Shown here: piece after piece, positions 28,333 to 37,772 of the stretch
Layout: each line of letters opens with the position of its first letter
Numbering within the stretch: the first letter of the stretch is position 1
Assembly (NCBI RefSeq): GCF_018613415.1
Contig: NZ_JAGGQG010000005.1
Location: 1-64,000, forward strand
Reading direction: 5' to 3'
Source of the DNA: Bacillus sp. ISL-18
GTDB taxonomy: Bacteria; Bacillota; Bacilli; Bacillales; Cytobacillaceae
Length of the DNA stretch: 64,000 nucleotides
Program-made: the position numbers and the translations under genes
Notes under the pieces: model-generated
The model's input: the letters and a program-made list of their open reading frames with translations, nothing else
Databases searched by the model: none
What the model was told of the DNA's origin: nothing

Positions 28333-28767
28333 TCACTTCTCCTCCTTAGACACTAGCAAACTAGCTTCAAAATCTTTCATGAGTTGATTTACCGGAACTC
28401 CAACTGTCTCGCCCTGTTTAAATATTTCATGCTTGTGAGCGAATCGGCTTGAACCATGAACACCGTATTTGTCTGCTAACTGATATTTGCCTTTGGCACC
28501 TTTCATAAAAAAAGTAGCATAGAAGGAGAATAGGACAACTGCCCCACTACCTAAAAAGAAAAGAGGATTTTTATCTTCCATCATGAGGGTTGAATTCTCA
28601 ATCGGATGCAGTAGGTTATCCGTTATAAATTCGAAATATGGAGCATCAGATACATGATCCTTGTGCGCAGCAATAAACGGAAGAATTCCGGCTATATTAA
28701 TTACGATCAGTTCAAGAAGGATTAGTAAAAAGACCGTTAACAATAGGCGTAGTCCAAACATTTTCAT
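28333..28767 (-). CDS. Membrane-anchor half of a split VirD4 coupling protein
   Basis: This 144-aa protein has two transmembrane helices (about residues 8-32 and 69-87) and then ADKYGVHGSSRFAHKHEI. That YG-HGSARWA-type motif normally sits just before Walker A in VirD4/TraG proteins. The ATPase half follows as a separate frame with its own strong ribosome binding site. The two products probably assemble into one coupling protein. AAAGGAGAG precedes the ATG. Confidence 0.75.
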   Translation of the reverse strand: MKMFGLRLLLTVFLLILLELIVINIAGILPFIAAHKDHVSDAPYFEFITDNLLHPIENSTLMMEDKNPLFFLGSGAVVLFSFYATFFMKGAKGKYQLADKYGVHGSSRFAHKHEIFKQGETVGVPVNQLMKDFEASLLVSKEEK

Positions 28768-28808
28768 CGGTTTCTCTCCTTTTGGATTACTTTTTAATCA
28801 CAGCATAT

Positions 28809-29405
28809 CTAGTTCTCCTCAAAGGGTTCGAAGGATCCCATTAACTCTAATTTATCAACCAACCATCTATCTCCTCTTTGGGCAAGCGTTACTTCATACA
28901 TTTGATTTTTTCTTGGGAATTGGCTTCCGCCCACTGAATATTGTGTTTCCATGGTTACAAGAGCTTTTGCTTGGTGCTTATCGACCGCATCTAGATAGAC
29001 ATTTAAAACCTGCACTTCATTTTTGAATTCAATTTGTGTACTTCCCATTTCTCCTGAAGCTTTTAGTTTTGAAATGACGGACTCTGTTAGTTTATCGCGG
29101 ACCTGATCAAAACGGGCAGCATAATTTTTGTTGTCGTAATTAAATAACTCTCTAAAAGTTTCACCTACAAAACTTTTAATCTCTTCACTATTTTCAATTT
29201 CATAAAAGGCTTCATTCTGTTGAAAGGTAGTCAGTGCTTTTTCCTTTTTATGCGATTCATTCTTAAGCTGAACCATCTGTTTTTTTGTTTCTTTATTTTC
29301 TTCCTCTGCTTGGTTGACCATTGTTCTTTGTCCAACGTACATAAACCCTAGGATCATATTTGCTAAAATAGATACTCCTAGCAGAACAGCCAATACTTTA
29401 TTCAA
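28809..29405 (-). CDS. VirB8/TcpC-like transfer protein
   Basis: This 198-aa protein has one N-terminal transmembrane helix (residues 5-25), a coiled-coil stalk (about 32-66), and a C-terminal domain of NTF2-like size ending in the beta strands MYEVTLAQRGDRWLVDKLEL. This is the layout of VirB8/TcpC-type bitopic proteins that scaffold Gram-positive transfer channels. The assignment rests on architecture and position. It lies between the wall hydrolase and the coupling protein. Confidence 0.6.
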   Translation of the reverse strand: MNKVLAVLLGVSILANMILGFMYVGQRTMVNQAEEENKETKKQMVQLKNESHKKEKALTTFQQNEAFYEIENSEEIKSFVGETFRELFNYDNKNYAARFDQVRDKLTESVISKLKASGEMGSTQIEFKNEVQVLNVYLDAVDKHQAKALVTMETQYSVGGSQFPRKNQMYEVTLAQRGDRWLVDKLELMGSFEPFEEN

Positions 29406-29420
29406 GGTGTTTCCCTCCTC

Positions 29421-29879
29421 CTAATGGATCACTCTACCAAAACCAACCAGATGGGATTGCCAGTAAGGAGTTTTAATGTTATGGGTTCCTATACCTGAAC
29501 CATTCGAATCAAACATTTTTCCATTTCCCATGTATATTCCTATATGTGTGATGTAATTATCGGTCTCATATGTACCAGTATAAAAGACAAAATCGCCCGG
29601 CCTTGCTTCAGCAGGTGAGATTTTTGAAGATACATCGTACTGTTCCTGAGCTGTTCGCGGTAGCTTTATGCCAGCCTGAGCAAATGTCCATTGTGTAAAG
29701 CCTGAGCAATCAAATCCTGTACTAGGTTGTGCACCTCCCCATACATAAGGCCAGCCTATATATTTTTGTGCTTCTGAAATAATTACATTAAATGCTTGTT
29801 CCCCCAATGGAGAAACATTTCCACCTCCAACAACCATACCGGTAGGCATTAGATTTTTCATCACTTTTTGTACATATGT
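29421..29879 (-). CDS. Exon 2 of the transfer-associated wall hydrolase (NlpC/P60 domain)
   Basis: After splicing this exon adds 152 residues. It carries a full NlpC/P60 peptidase: GWPYVWGG, the catalytic Cys in STGFDCSGFTQW, GDFVFYTG, and the His in THIGIYMGNGKMF. Such enzymes cut peptide cross-links in peptidoglycan. The exon begins ACATATGTACAAAAAGTG, which continues the reading frame of exon 1 (GDY then TYVQKVMKN). A GTG at 29864 could in principle give an unspliced short protein, but there is no good ribosome binding site. Confidence 0.8.
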   Translation of the reverse strand, partial: TYVQKVMKNLMPTGMVVGGGNVSPLGEQAFNVIISEAQKYIGWPYVWGGAQPSTGFDCSGFTQWTFAQAGIKLPRTAQEQYDVSSKISPAEARPGDFVFYTGTYETDNYITHIGIYMGNGKMFDSNGSGIGTHNIKTPYWQSHLVGFGRVIH

Positions 29880-32404
29880 GTAGAGTAAGCACCCAGCGCC
29901 TTTTCACTTCACTGTGATAGGTTTCCAAATGCTCCTCCCCGAACCGGACTTACACCTCTCAGTGTATCCGGCTCTCCATCTGTCATCTGCGTTTTATATC
30001 TCGCCTTTGTGCCTTTTTACATGACACTCTTTACAGAGAGCGATAGTCTTTCGATTTCTCGCTATCATCTGTTGTTCGAGATATGATTTACTCGACTTTC
30101 CCCGAAGATTTTTCAATCTTTTAACGTGATGCATGTGTATTGTTGTATTGCTTCGCCCGCACAATTCGCACTTTTCGGCTTTGATTCGATCCGAGAGTTT
30201 TGTTGTACTCATTATGTACCTTGTATTTGGCACAATATCTGTCTGTTCTTTAGAAAGCCCATTTACTCTCGGAAAACTTCTTTCTATAAAGCGGATTTGT
30301 TTGATTCCTCTCTTTGTTTCGTACTCCACTGTAAAGTGTCCGTTTTTCATATATTTCTGCCGAATTTGTTTAGTGCTCGTTCTGTACTTCGTTCCGAAAG
30401 TCTTAATCATAGAGTAAAACATGAAGTTAGCGAAGCGATGCATATGATTGCTCACGTTTTCAGCTAGTCGGTAGTAGTTATACAATCCTCGTATTTCACT
30501 GTTGTACTGAGCAACAATCTCTAAGTCTTCATTTTGTTGGAAGTACCTCCTTGGTTGAGGCTTCCAGATGCCGATGGCGCCCATATCGATGGCTTGATAT
30601 TTTTGTAGTTTATTTACCCATGCACTATATGGCATTTTTAATTGGACTTTACCATTTAACAGTCTCTTCTTTCTTCCTAGACTGTCAGTGCGAACTGTTT
30701 GGCTTTTGAATACTTTGACTTCATACCCGAGAAATTGAGCACATATACTTGAGGCGTTTGTTATCAGTGTTTTTTCCATGGACAGTTCTAGATTTAATTC
30801 CTTTTTGAGAAAAGTAGCTATTTCGTCTCTTATGGAACGTGCGTCATCTTTAGCCCCGATAATTCCTATAAGAAAGTCGTCAGCATACCTCACATAGGTA
30901 AGTCGTTTATATCCATTGTCCATTGGATCACTATATGGCATATCAGTCAGTTCTTGTTTCAATGCCTTTAGCTTTTCTTTCAGGCTATCTAAATTCTCGA
31001 GATTTCCTTGTTCATAAGCTTTGTCAATTTTCTTCTGAAGCCAACGCACCTTACTGCGTAACCCTTGGTACTCGGGATTTTGCTTTCGTTTTGTACCTTT
31101 GTTGAAGCTGGTTTTAAAGGATTCCATGTAAGTGTCCAATTCATTTAGGTAAATATTTGAGAGTATCGGACTGATGATGCCACCTTGTGGCGCTCCGCTA
31201 TATGTGTTATGGAACTTCCAGTCGTCTAGATATCCAGAACGAAGTAATTTCCAAATTAGGTCTATAAAGGTTTCATCAGCGATTCTTCTCCGTAGAATTT
31301 TAACCAAGGTATGATGTTCAATGTTATCAAAGAAGCCCTTAATATCCCCTTCTAAGAACCATTTGCATCCTGTGAAGGTACGCTTTATTTCTAATAGAGC
31401 GGTATGACAGCTCTTCTCCTTGCGATAAGCATGTGAGGAGTTAGAAAAATTCGGTTCATAAATTGCTTCTAAAATCATTCGAATAACTTCCTGAATTAAT
31501 TTGTCACAGAAGCTAGGTATCCCTAGAGGTCTTATCTTACCGTTTTTCTTCGGTATATAGACCCTTTTAGAAGGGTAGGGTTGATAACTCTTGTTCTTTA
31601 AAATTTCAATGAGTCGACTGACTTCTTCCATTGAAAATCCATCAATAGACTGTTGGTCTACTCCCATCGTTAATGCGCCATCGTTTTTACTTAGATTTTC
31701 GTATGCCAGTAAAAAGAAATCTGGATTGTAAAGATTTCGATAGAGTCGTGTGTACTGATATTTTTCATCTAGACTCTTCTTTCGCAGATTGCTTAATACT
31801 ACTTTTGGACATTGCATAGTGCCTTTCGCACCTCCCCAATTTTGTAGTAAGCCGACAGACTGCCTTCCTTCGCCCTGTACTAGGCTTTCCCTAGCTCTGA
31901 CTACTACGAAGGCTCCGTTGCCATATCAGATATTCATAATCCATACTTCTTGACCATTCAGGTCTTGAAGCTATCCTTAATAGCCATTTAGGCATTCTGA
32001 CTTAGGCAATCCCCATTTAGTAAGCAAGGAACTTGCACGCACGATGTCGGATGCGACGTTCACACGTTTCTTCCATATGGAAGTGGGCGACAAATGACCC
32101 TATTCATAGAGGATGACTATACAATCCTTATGACACTTGTCGAATCTCGTTTGTAAGCATCTTCCGAGATTAGTTACGGTGGCCTCCCTTATGCTATCGT
32201 TCAAGCAGTATAGCCTTCATCCTCGTTCGTGCTTTATATCTTGCCGCTCAGTCGTGGCTTGATACTTAGCCAACTTACGGCTTTCTTGGCATGCTATTGT
32301 CCCCCTATGGTTTCCCTCCGAGGTAAGCCAAGTGATACTAGGTCGTTTAGGGTTGACCTAACAGTTTGCAATCACTGTGTCTCCTTGCCCCCTTATGGGC
32401 GCAC
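29880..32404 (-). mobile_element. Group II intron interrupting the hydrolase gene
   Basis: The 2,525-base element starts GTGCGCCC at 32404, matching the GUGYG consensus. It ends CTCTAC at 29880, with a candidate branch-point A seven bases from the 3' end in a domain VI-like hairpin. Precise removal joins TAT codon 199 of exon 1 to ACA of exon 2 in frame, giving a 351-aa product. About 580 bases of structured 5' RNA (domains I-III) precede the intron-encoded protein. The maturase looks intact, so splicing is likely. Confidence 0.85.
29994..31817 (-). CDS. ltrA: Group II intron reverse transcriptase/maturase (LtrA family)
   Basis: This 607-aa protein has RT motifs in order: RVYIPKKNGKIRPLGIPS, FLEGDIKGFFDNI, YSGAPQGGIISPILSNIYLN, and the catalytic YADD at residues 311-314. 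A thumb/domain X region follows, then a C-terminal HNH endonuclease (CELCGRSNTTIHMHHVKRL ... CKECHVKRHKG). It promotes splicing of its own intron and insertion into intronless alleles by retrohoming. All catalytic motifs are present. Confidence 0.95.
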   Translation of the reverse strand: MQCPKVVLSNLRKKSLDEKYQYTRLYRNLYNPDFFLLAYENLSKNDGALTMGVDQQSIDGFSMEEVSRLIEILKNKSYQPYPSKRVYIPKKNGKIRPLGIPSFCDKLIQEVIRMILEAIYEPNFSNSSHAYRKEKSCHTALLEIKRTFTGCKWFLEGDIKGFFDNIEHHTLVKILRRRIADETFIDLIWKLLRSGYLDDWKFHNTYSGAPQGGIISPILSNIYLNELDTYMESFKTSFNKGTKRKQNPEYQGLRSKVRWLQKKIDKAYEQGNLENLDSLKEKLKALKQELTDMPYSDPMDNGYKRLTYVRYADDFLIGIIGAKDDARSIRDEIATFLKKELNLELSMEKTLITNASSICAQFLGYEVKVFKSQTVRTDSLGRKKRLLNGKVQLKMPYSAWVNKLQKYQAIDMGAIGIWKPQPRRYFQQNEDLEIVAQYNSEIRGLYNYYRLAENVSNHMHRFANFMFYSMIKTFGTKYRTSTKQIRQKYMKNGHFTVEYETKRGIKQIRFIERSFPRVNGLSKEQTDIVPNTRYIMSTTKLSDRIKAEKCELCGRSNTTIHMHHVKRLKNLRGKSSKSYLEQQMIARNRKTIALCKECHVKRHKGEI

Positions 32405-33001
32405 ATAGTCTCCGTAACAGTAAGGCGCTCTCCAATCCGAACATCCCCATCCTAGTTTGCCAGATTGACTCAAGGAAAACGCTTGAGCTAATTCGACTGA
32501 ATGTTTCCCACCATTTGAGGCAACAAAATTAAGGTAACCAGAACCAAAGTTATAAGATTGAACGATAGTAGCAAAATCTACTCCAGCCTTTTGTCCTTGT
32601 TCTAGCACCGATTTAAAATGTTTAACCCCCAGATTTACTGACATAACCGGATCTTGAATGGCATTAGGTGGTAACCCAGCAGATTCTGAACTTTGCATAA
32701 TATCTAACGTATTGTAACTACCTAGTTCTTGATACATGATGGCTAAGAGAAAATCTGTGTATTCTGGGATACCATACTTGGTCGTATATTCATGAACCAG
32801 CCCTTTCCATTGTGCAATATGTGGAGGAACATTTGCTGTCCCTAATGGTGAGTTAATGTTCCCTAATGACTCTTGTTGGGAAGACTGCATCCCAACTAGC
32901 AAACCAGCCATTACAATTAAAGAAAAGACGAATCCTATCGTAATTTGCTTCCAGTTCCTAACAACAAAAATGGTTCCCTTCACAGCAACAGTTGCTGCCA
33001 C
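32405..33001 (-). CDS. Exon 1 of the transfer-associated wall hydrolase (VirB1-like)
   Basis: This exon gives 199 residues: a transmembrane helix (about 18-36), then a lysozyme-like domain with the catalytic Glu in AIMYQELG, QSSESAGLPPNAIQDPV, GVKHFKSVLEQG and QSYNFGSGYLNFV. Such proteins open the peptidoglycan locally for assembly of the transfer channel. The unspliced frame would stop three codons into the intron. The start is GTG at 33001. With exon 2 it forms the two-domain muramidase/NlpC-P60 hydrolase typical of Gram-positive conjugation systems. Confidence 0.85.
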
Positions 33002-33007
33002 TTATTT

Positions 33008-34348
33008 TCACCACACTTCTTTATCGATTTTCTCTCTCTCCGCTTTCGCGATTTCAAGTTCCTTATTTTTAGAATCAAGCTCTTTTTGTTTATCTACTGT
33101 TTTTTCGTTTTCTTTAATATCTTCTATTTGTTTTTCTAACGCAGCCACTTGATTCTCCAATTCTATTTTTCTTATAGTAGACTCTAATTCTTTATTTTTG
33201 AGCCTTTGGTTTAAACTTTTGGCATCTCCAAGATCACCATGTTCAGCAAAGGCCTTCCCCATACGAAGTTGCTGGTCTTTATCTTTTACAAATGCTTGCA
33301 TGGATAACAAAGTGCTGTAATCATAACTTATTATTTTCTTTTCAATATCCAAATAATTACTTTCAGCTTTCAACCCTAGAATTTCATCCTTTTTACCTGC
33401 TTTATATAAGGTCTCAATCGTCGGTTTTATTAAACGTTTATTTGTATCAATTGCCTTTTGATACTCACCCTTTTCAAGGTACACATTGGCGATTTGCTTT
33501 ATATTGCCTCCATTTTTTTTCAAGAACGAAACGGCTTCATCATATTTATTTTCATTTAATAGTTTATAAAACCTTGATTCTTGTTGAGCTTTTTGAAGTT
33601 CCCTAGCATAGACCGTTTGTATTTTGTTTACTGATGATTGTTGAAATAAAAGGGCTAAAACAAAGGCGGCTGCACAAATCCCAATTGATAATCCTGCCAA
33701 GAACCTCTTTTGCTTCTTCATTCTTAGTTGTTCCGTTCCCAATCCGAAGAAATGTTTGGTTTCCTCTTGCCGTAGTCTCTCGGAAATCAATCCTTTTAAA
33801 TCTATAACGGATTCTGCATTTTCAATTCGAAAAAGGAATTCATCATTTTCCTTTTGTAAAAGATTATTTTTTTCTCGTTTATATTTTTCATAGGAGAAAC
33901 GTGAAAACATGGAGACAATTAAAATCTTATACTGGTCTAGCATTTCTACATGGTCATCATAGGGTAACCATTGGTTGCTTCTGTAGAGAAACTTTAATGT
34001 TTTCATATCTTTAAAGAAAATGTTCCTTGGATGGATCAATACTCTCTCTTTCATTGTATTTAACGGGTCTATCTCTAGCAATTCATTTAATAAGGCGAGT
34101 CGTAATACATTTGAATATTCTTTTGCTGTTATAATTGGTTGGTAATCTTCCTCCATTTCATAGTCGAGAATAAATCGGTCATTCTCTCTTTTTATATCAT
34201 GGAGAGTAAAGAAATAAGATGATTCTTCCAGAAGATCTTTTAAATCTTCTAGGCGTTCTGCCAACACCGTATTTGCCGGTATCTCCAAACTGTAATGCTT
34301 ATTTTGATGAATGAATAACGTGCCGTGTTCTAGTAATTGGATTTTCAC
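33008..34348 (-). CDS. EssB/YukC-like membrane pseudokinase in the transfer operon
   Basis: The 446-aa size and layout match EssB/YukC, a core component of Firmicute type VII secretion. A cytosolic pseudokinase-like region (about residues 1-200) contains FILDYEMEEDYQPI, VLRLALLNELLEID and VLIHPRNIFFKDMKTLKF, parallel to the HPxNLYFD motif of YukC. One transmembrane helix follows (216-235). An extracellular helical part ends in a long coiled coil (about 390-440). It starts at GTG after AAAGGAGGG. It lies between VirB4 and the wall hydrolase, not in a type VII locus. I infer a scaffold role in this type IV channel. Confidence 0.7.
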   Translation of the reverse strand: MKIQLLEHGTLFIHQNKHYSLEIPANTVLAERLEDLKDLLEESSYFFTLHDIKRENDRFILDYEMEEDYQPIITAKEYSNVLRLALLNELLEIDPLNTMKERVLIHPRNIFFKDMKTLKFLYRSNQWLPYDDHVEMLDQYKILIVSMFSRFSYEKYKREKNNLLQKENDEFLFRIENAESVIDLKGLISERLRQEETKHFFGLGTEQLRMKKQKRFLAGLSIGICAAAFVLALLFQQSSVNKIQTVYARELQKAQQESRFYKLLNENKYDEAVSFLKKNGGNIKQIANVYLEKGEYQKAIDTNKRLIKPTIETLYKAGKKDEILGLKAESNYLDIEKKIISYDYSTLLSMQAFVKDKDQQLRMGKAFAEHGDLGDAKSLNQRLKNKELESTIRKIELENQVAALEKQIEDIKENEKTVDKQKELDSKNKELEIAKAEREKIDKEVW

Positions 34349-34363
34349 TTTTATGTCCCTCCT

Positions 34364-36337
34364 TTACAGAACGAAATTTCGCACTTCCTCTTTTTCAATA
34401 GGAGTCATTTCGTTCCTAGCTTCATAGTCTGGGATTTCGTCAGGATTCAACCCATATTTTTCAAAATATCGCTTTCTATTCCAAAGACGAAGTTCTTCTT
34501 GTGTAAGTTCTACCCTGATAAAAGCACGTTGAGATCCATATGTGATTAACGCTTCTCCTTGTCGTTTTGCCCTTAATAAAGAAATTTCCTCATCAGAAAA
34601 TGATAGATTAATTTTTTTTACAACATCTTCTACACCTTTATTGTCTAAACCAAAAAACACCTTTGTTTGGCTATTTTCAATCATCGCAGCACCCAGATTA
34701 TCAACGGTATCGAGAACATCGATAATTTGTTGTGTACCTGCAATCGCACCAGCATTGTATTTCCTAAATCGTTTGTACGCTTGATAGAAAAATCTCATAG
34801 AATCCGGGTTTTTTGATAAGAAATGAAATTCATCGATAAATAGATATATTAACTCATCTTTTGTTTGTGTTACTTCATCCCATAAGAAGCCAAAAATGTT
34901 AAAGTAACAGGCAGCTTGTACATCTACTTCATTTTGAAGTGATTTTAAATCAAAGGAGAATAACGAATTATTAATATTCACATTCGTGTGGCCATTAAAT
35001 AATGAGTTGGAGCCATAGACATAACTCTCTAATATAAAATAAAAATCTTTGATTTTTTCATATCGTTCGATATCTTTTTTCTTTAATTCCCCTAACTCTT
35101 TATAAAAGTCTTCCAGAGTAGGATAGTCAGTAGCTTTCAGGTTTTTAAATTCGCTTTCTTCGTTAATTGAAAAGCGATTATAAAGAATGGTAAGAGACTT
35201 GTCTAATATACTGGATTCCACCTGGGTTAAATCGGCTTTTAACACTTTGAAAAAGGCCTTAACGCGTTGAATCTTTTGTTTCACAAGATCTCTTACGAAC
35301 TCTGCCTCATTATTAAAGTCTTCAGTGTCTGTAATTTCTGTCGAGAATATCTCTAAAGGATTGATCTTTGTTGCACTATTACCACTAAGATGTACCACCT
35401 CTCCACCGAGAATTTTCACGATATGGGAGTACTCATTTTCCGGGTCTATGATATATACTTTGATTCCCATTGCAAAGCAGCGAAGAATCTTCTGAACCAT
35501 AAAGGTCGATTTACCGACCCCCGATGTCCCGATTACGACCATGTTCTGATTTAATGTACGCTGTGTATCTAAATAATCAATCGCTACTAATGAATTGGTT
35601 GTCTTATTAATCCCTTCAACCTGAGCCTTCGGCGATAAGTAACAAATTTCTGAATCATCAAACGGAAAAAAGGAAGAGGCGGTATCACTGTTGCACATCT
35701 GATATGTATAATCTTTTAACTGATTATCCCCTAAAGGTAGAGCAGACCAGAAAGCCATGGGAGTAGCATAATGAGGATTTAAAGCTTTCATTCGCAATTT
35801 CGTGAGGATTCTTTGTACATTATCCTCTAAGGTCTTAAGATCTTCTAGGGATGTCGCTTGAATGAAAAGATATGTGTACAGATACATAAAGTTGGAACGG
35901 TTTGTTAAAACCTGGTTTAGTTGGTATCTTGCACTGTCAAGTTCTGATCGTAATCTTATACGCGTAGCTGGATCTCTTGTTTTTAAGAGTTCAGCATCCT
36001 TATTTTTGATAGAGTCATTGTAATAGCTTATCATTCCTTCAGAGTTAGCAGGTTCTAGATATTGGACAAAGGATATGTTTCCCTTTAACCGTTTCAAATC
36101 AGATAGCCAGTTCCCTTTCTGCTCTTTTGGATAAGAAACAACAGCCAGTACTTTAATGAAGTTGCCACCACTTTCTATGAAACTCTTATTTTCCTTCCAA
36201 ACAAAAGGATAGATTGAATTAAGTTCTTCTTTATCAAAAATCCCATGTAGGAAGTCCTGATCGTTTTGTTCCCGCTTTTCATCTGGTTCATATTCACGTT
36301 TTCTTGATGGAAAAAGTGTTGCTAAAGAAAAAGGCAT
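34364..36337 (-). CDS. virB4: VirB4/TrsE-type conjugation ATPase
   Basis: This 657-aa protein has Walker A GTSGVGKST at residues 270-278 and Walker B LIYLFIDEF at 496-504, followed by the GTQQIIDVL element of the VirB4 ATPase core. VirB4 proteins power assembly of, and substrate movement through, the type IV channel on the cytosolic face. GAAGGAG lies well placed before the ATG. The usual N-terminal domain is short here, since part of it seems to be encoded by the preceding gene, as in the TrsD/TrsE pair of pSK41-like plasmids. Confidence 0.92.
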   Translation of the reverse strand: MPFSLATLFPSRKREYEPDEKREQNDQDFLHGIFDKEELNSIYPFVWKENKSFIESGGNFIKVLAVVSYPKEQKGNWLSDLKRLKGNISFVQYLEPANSEGMISYYNDSIKNKDAELLKTRDPATRIRLRSELDSARYQLNQVLTNRSNFMYLYTYLFIQATSLEDLKTLEDNVQRILTKLRMKALNPHYATPMAFWSALPLGDNQLKDYTYQMCNSDTASSFFPFDDSEICYLSPKAQVEGINKTTNSLVAIDYLDTQRTLNQNMVVIGTSGVGKSTFMVQKILRCFAMGIKVYIIDPENEYSHIVKILGGEVVHLSGNSATKINPLEIFSTEITDTEDFNNEAEFVRDLVKQKIQRVKAFFKVLKADLTQVESSILDKSLTILYNRFSINEESEFKNLKATDYPTLEDFYKELGELKKKDIERYEKIKDFYFILESYVYGSNSLFNGHTNVNINNSLFSFDLKSLQNEVDVQAACYFNIFGFLWDEVTQTKDELIYLFIDEFHFLSKNPDSMRFFYQAYKRFRKYNAGAIAGTQQIIDVLDTVDNLGAAMIENSQTKVFFGLDNKGVEDVVKKINLSFSDEEISLLRAKRQGEALITYGSQRAFIRVELTQEELRLWNRKRYFEKYGLNPDEIPDYEARNEMTPIEKEEVRNFVL

Positions 36338-36360
36338 AAGCTTTTCTCCTTCCCGAGTGG

Positions 36361-37029
36361 CTAAACATATAGTTTCGACATTTCAAAATCAAAGTACCGG
36401 TACAACAGCGTTAAAATATCTTTCTCGGATAATTTCTTGATGGCTAAATCGTATGTCTCAAAAGTAGATCGTAAAGAGTTTGATATTTCTTCCACCTTTT
36501 TTGTTAAAATACTCTCTGAACGATCTAACCCCTGAAAAGTACGTTTACTCATTTTCTCCCTAATGACAATAAAATGCTGTTTCGTAGACATTTCATCTTT
36601 AAGCCGGATGCCTTGGAAGTGATCTATATATGAAGCGATTAATTTTCGCTTATATTCATTCCCAGCGGTGTCTTTATTTTCAAGTTCTTGAAGATATCGT
36701 TTTTTCCAACCTAAATTGTACGATCGTAAGTCAACGGGTACCGTCATGGAGATGGTTTGTAATTGATCTTGGACTTGGCTCATTAAAAATGATCCATAAT
36801 CTTCAAATAAGCGATTCTGTTCATACTCAGCTAATAAATCCATATTGATTCCACTAACTTGCAAAATGGAAACTAGGTACCCATTTTTTAAAAGTACATA
36901 ATCCTTGTATATACCTTCGATCAAGCTTAGATCTTGAATTGTTTTATGGCCCGTATTTACAAGGGTTTCCACTTCAAAGTCAAACTCTGTTTTATCTTTT
37001 TTGATTTTATTGTTAACCATGGAATTCAT
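36361..37029 (-). CDS. TrsD-like protein, N-terminal partner of VirB4
   Basis: This 222-aa soluble protein reads DLSLIEGIYKDYVLLKNGYL, then LQVSGINMDLLAEYEQNRL and STKQHFIVIREKMSKRTF. This is the CagE/TrbE/VirB N-terminal fold that precedes the ATPase in most VirB4 proteins. In pSK41/pAW63-like systems the same piece is the separate TrsD. The start may be the ATG at 37020 (AAAGGGATG upstream) rather than 37029. It overlaps the VirB3-like gene and is 23 bases from VirB4. Confidence 0.75.
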   Translation of the reverse strand: MNSMVNNKIKKDKTEFDFEVETLVNTGHKTIQDLSLIEGIYKDYVLLKNGYLVSILQVSGINMDLLAEYEQNRLFEDYGSFLMSQVQDQLQTISMTVPVDLRSYNLGWKKRYLQELENKDTAGNEYKRKLIASYIDHFQGIRLKDEMSTKQHFIVIREKMSKRTFQGLDRSESILTKKVEEISNSLRSTFETYDLAIKKLSEKDILTLLYRYFDFEMSKLYV

Positions 37030-37411
37030 CCCTTTTATTCGGTTTCAAAAAAAACAACTTCTGTCTACTATTGTAATTAAAAATTAGTTTTAAATAGTTA
37101 CTGTAGGTTATATTTGGTCTAGATGTAATTGGACGTAAAACGGCAAAAATAAAAGAGACTAATAGCAACAATGCCACAAAGAACATTTTGACCATCATAA
37201 ATCCTAATGAGTATGGTGGGATAAGCAGGATAACTGCCGCCAGAATAATCGCCGGCAAAATAAATTTTAAAAAATTCGATAACGATAAACCTTTGACAAT
37301 GTTATAAGATCGATCAACATTATCAGGGAAAACGAATGTTTTCCCCTTTCGATAATCTTCTTGTCCTAGTAATTCTTTTAGGGCTGTTTTCACTTCTTCA
37401 TTTGTAATCAT
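37013..37411 (-). CDS. VirB3/TrsC-like small membrane transfer protein
   Basis: This 132-aa protein has an N-terminal cytosolic part with GKTFVFPDNVDRSYNIVKGL, two adjacent transmembrane helices (about residues 48-65 and 72-92), and a basic C-terminal tail. This is the usual form of VirB3/TrsC- or PrgI-type proteins, which lie next to VirB2 and before VirB4. The order here fits: VirB2-like, this gene, then the VirB4 pair. Confidence 0.65.
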   Translation of the reverse strand: MITNEEVKTALKELLGQEDYRKGKTFVFPDNVDRSYNIVKGLSLSNFLKFILPAIILAAVILLIPPYSLGFMMVKMFFVALLLLVSFIFAVLRPITSRPNITYSNYLKLIFNYNSRQKLFFLKPNKRDEFHG

Positions 37412-37426
37412 AATAATCCCCTCTAT

Positions 37427-37756
37427 TTAAGCGAATAACGAATATATCCAAGGAACAATCCAAACAAGAGCGGATGCGAGCCCTACACCTGAAAGTGCCA
37501 TTCCAACCCCTCGGAACATTTCATTTTTCGTATGAGGATCGTCTACGCCTGGTAATTTTTTAATAATGATCCAAACACCTACACAGATTCCTACTATCAC
37601 CACAATTCCTGTTAAGAATGATTGGATTTGTTTAAGCCCTTCCTTCACTTTTGCCTCAATCTCACTAGCTGCAAATGCATGCTCTGGAATCGCATAAAGA
37701 AATAACACTATGGCTGTAACCAAGAGTATGGGTTGTAATTTTTTGAGCGTTTTCAC
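37427..37756 (-). CDS. VirB2/TrbC-like channel subunit
   Basis: The likely start is GTG 37756, nine bases after AGGAGG, giving a 109-aa protein. It has a signal-like N terminus (LQPILLVTAIVLFLYAIPEHAFA), then two hydrophobic segments with a short basic loop (GVWIIIKKLPGVDDPHTKNE) between them. A longer frame to 37789 has no ribosome site. This is the usual pilin-like VirB2 form. In Gram-positive systems it may line the channel rather than build a pilus. Confidence 0.65.
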   Translation of the reverse strand: MKTLKKLQPILLVTAIVLFLYAIPEHAFAASEIEAKVKEGLKQIQSFLTGIVVIVGICVGVWIIIKKLPGVDDPHTKNEMFRGVGMALSGVGLASALVWIVPWIYSLFA

Positions 37757-37772
37757 TTTCCTCTGCCTCCTT

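Noticed and set aside
30126..30467. Plus-strand reading frames opposite the intron reverse transcriptase
   Set aside because: They are antisense to well-supported coding sequence, lack ribosome sites and have no protein-like pattern.
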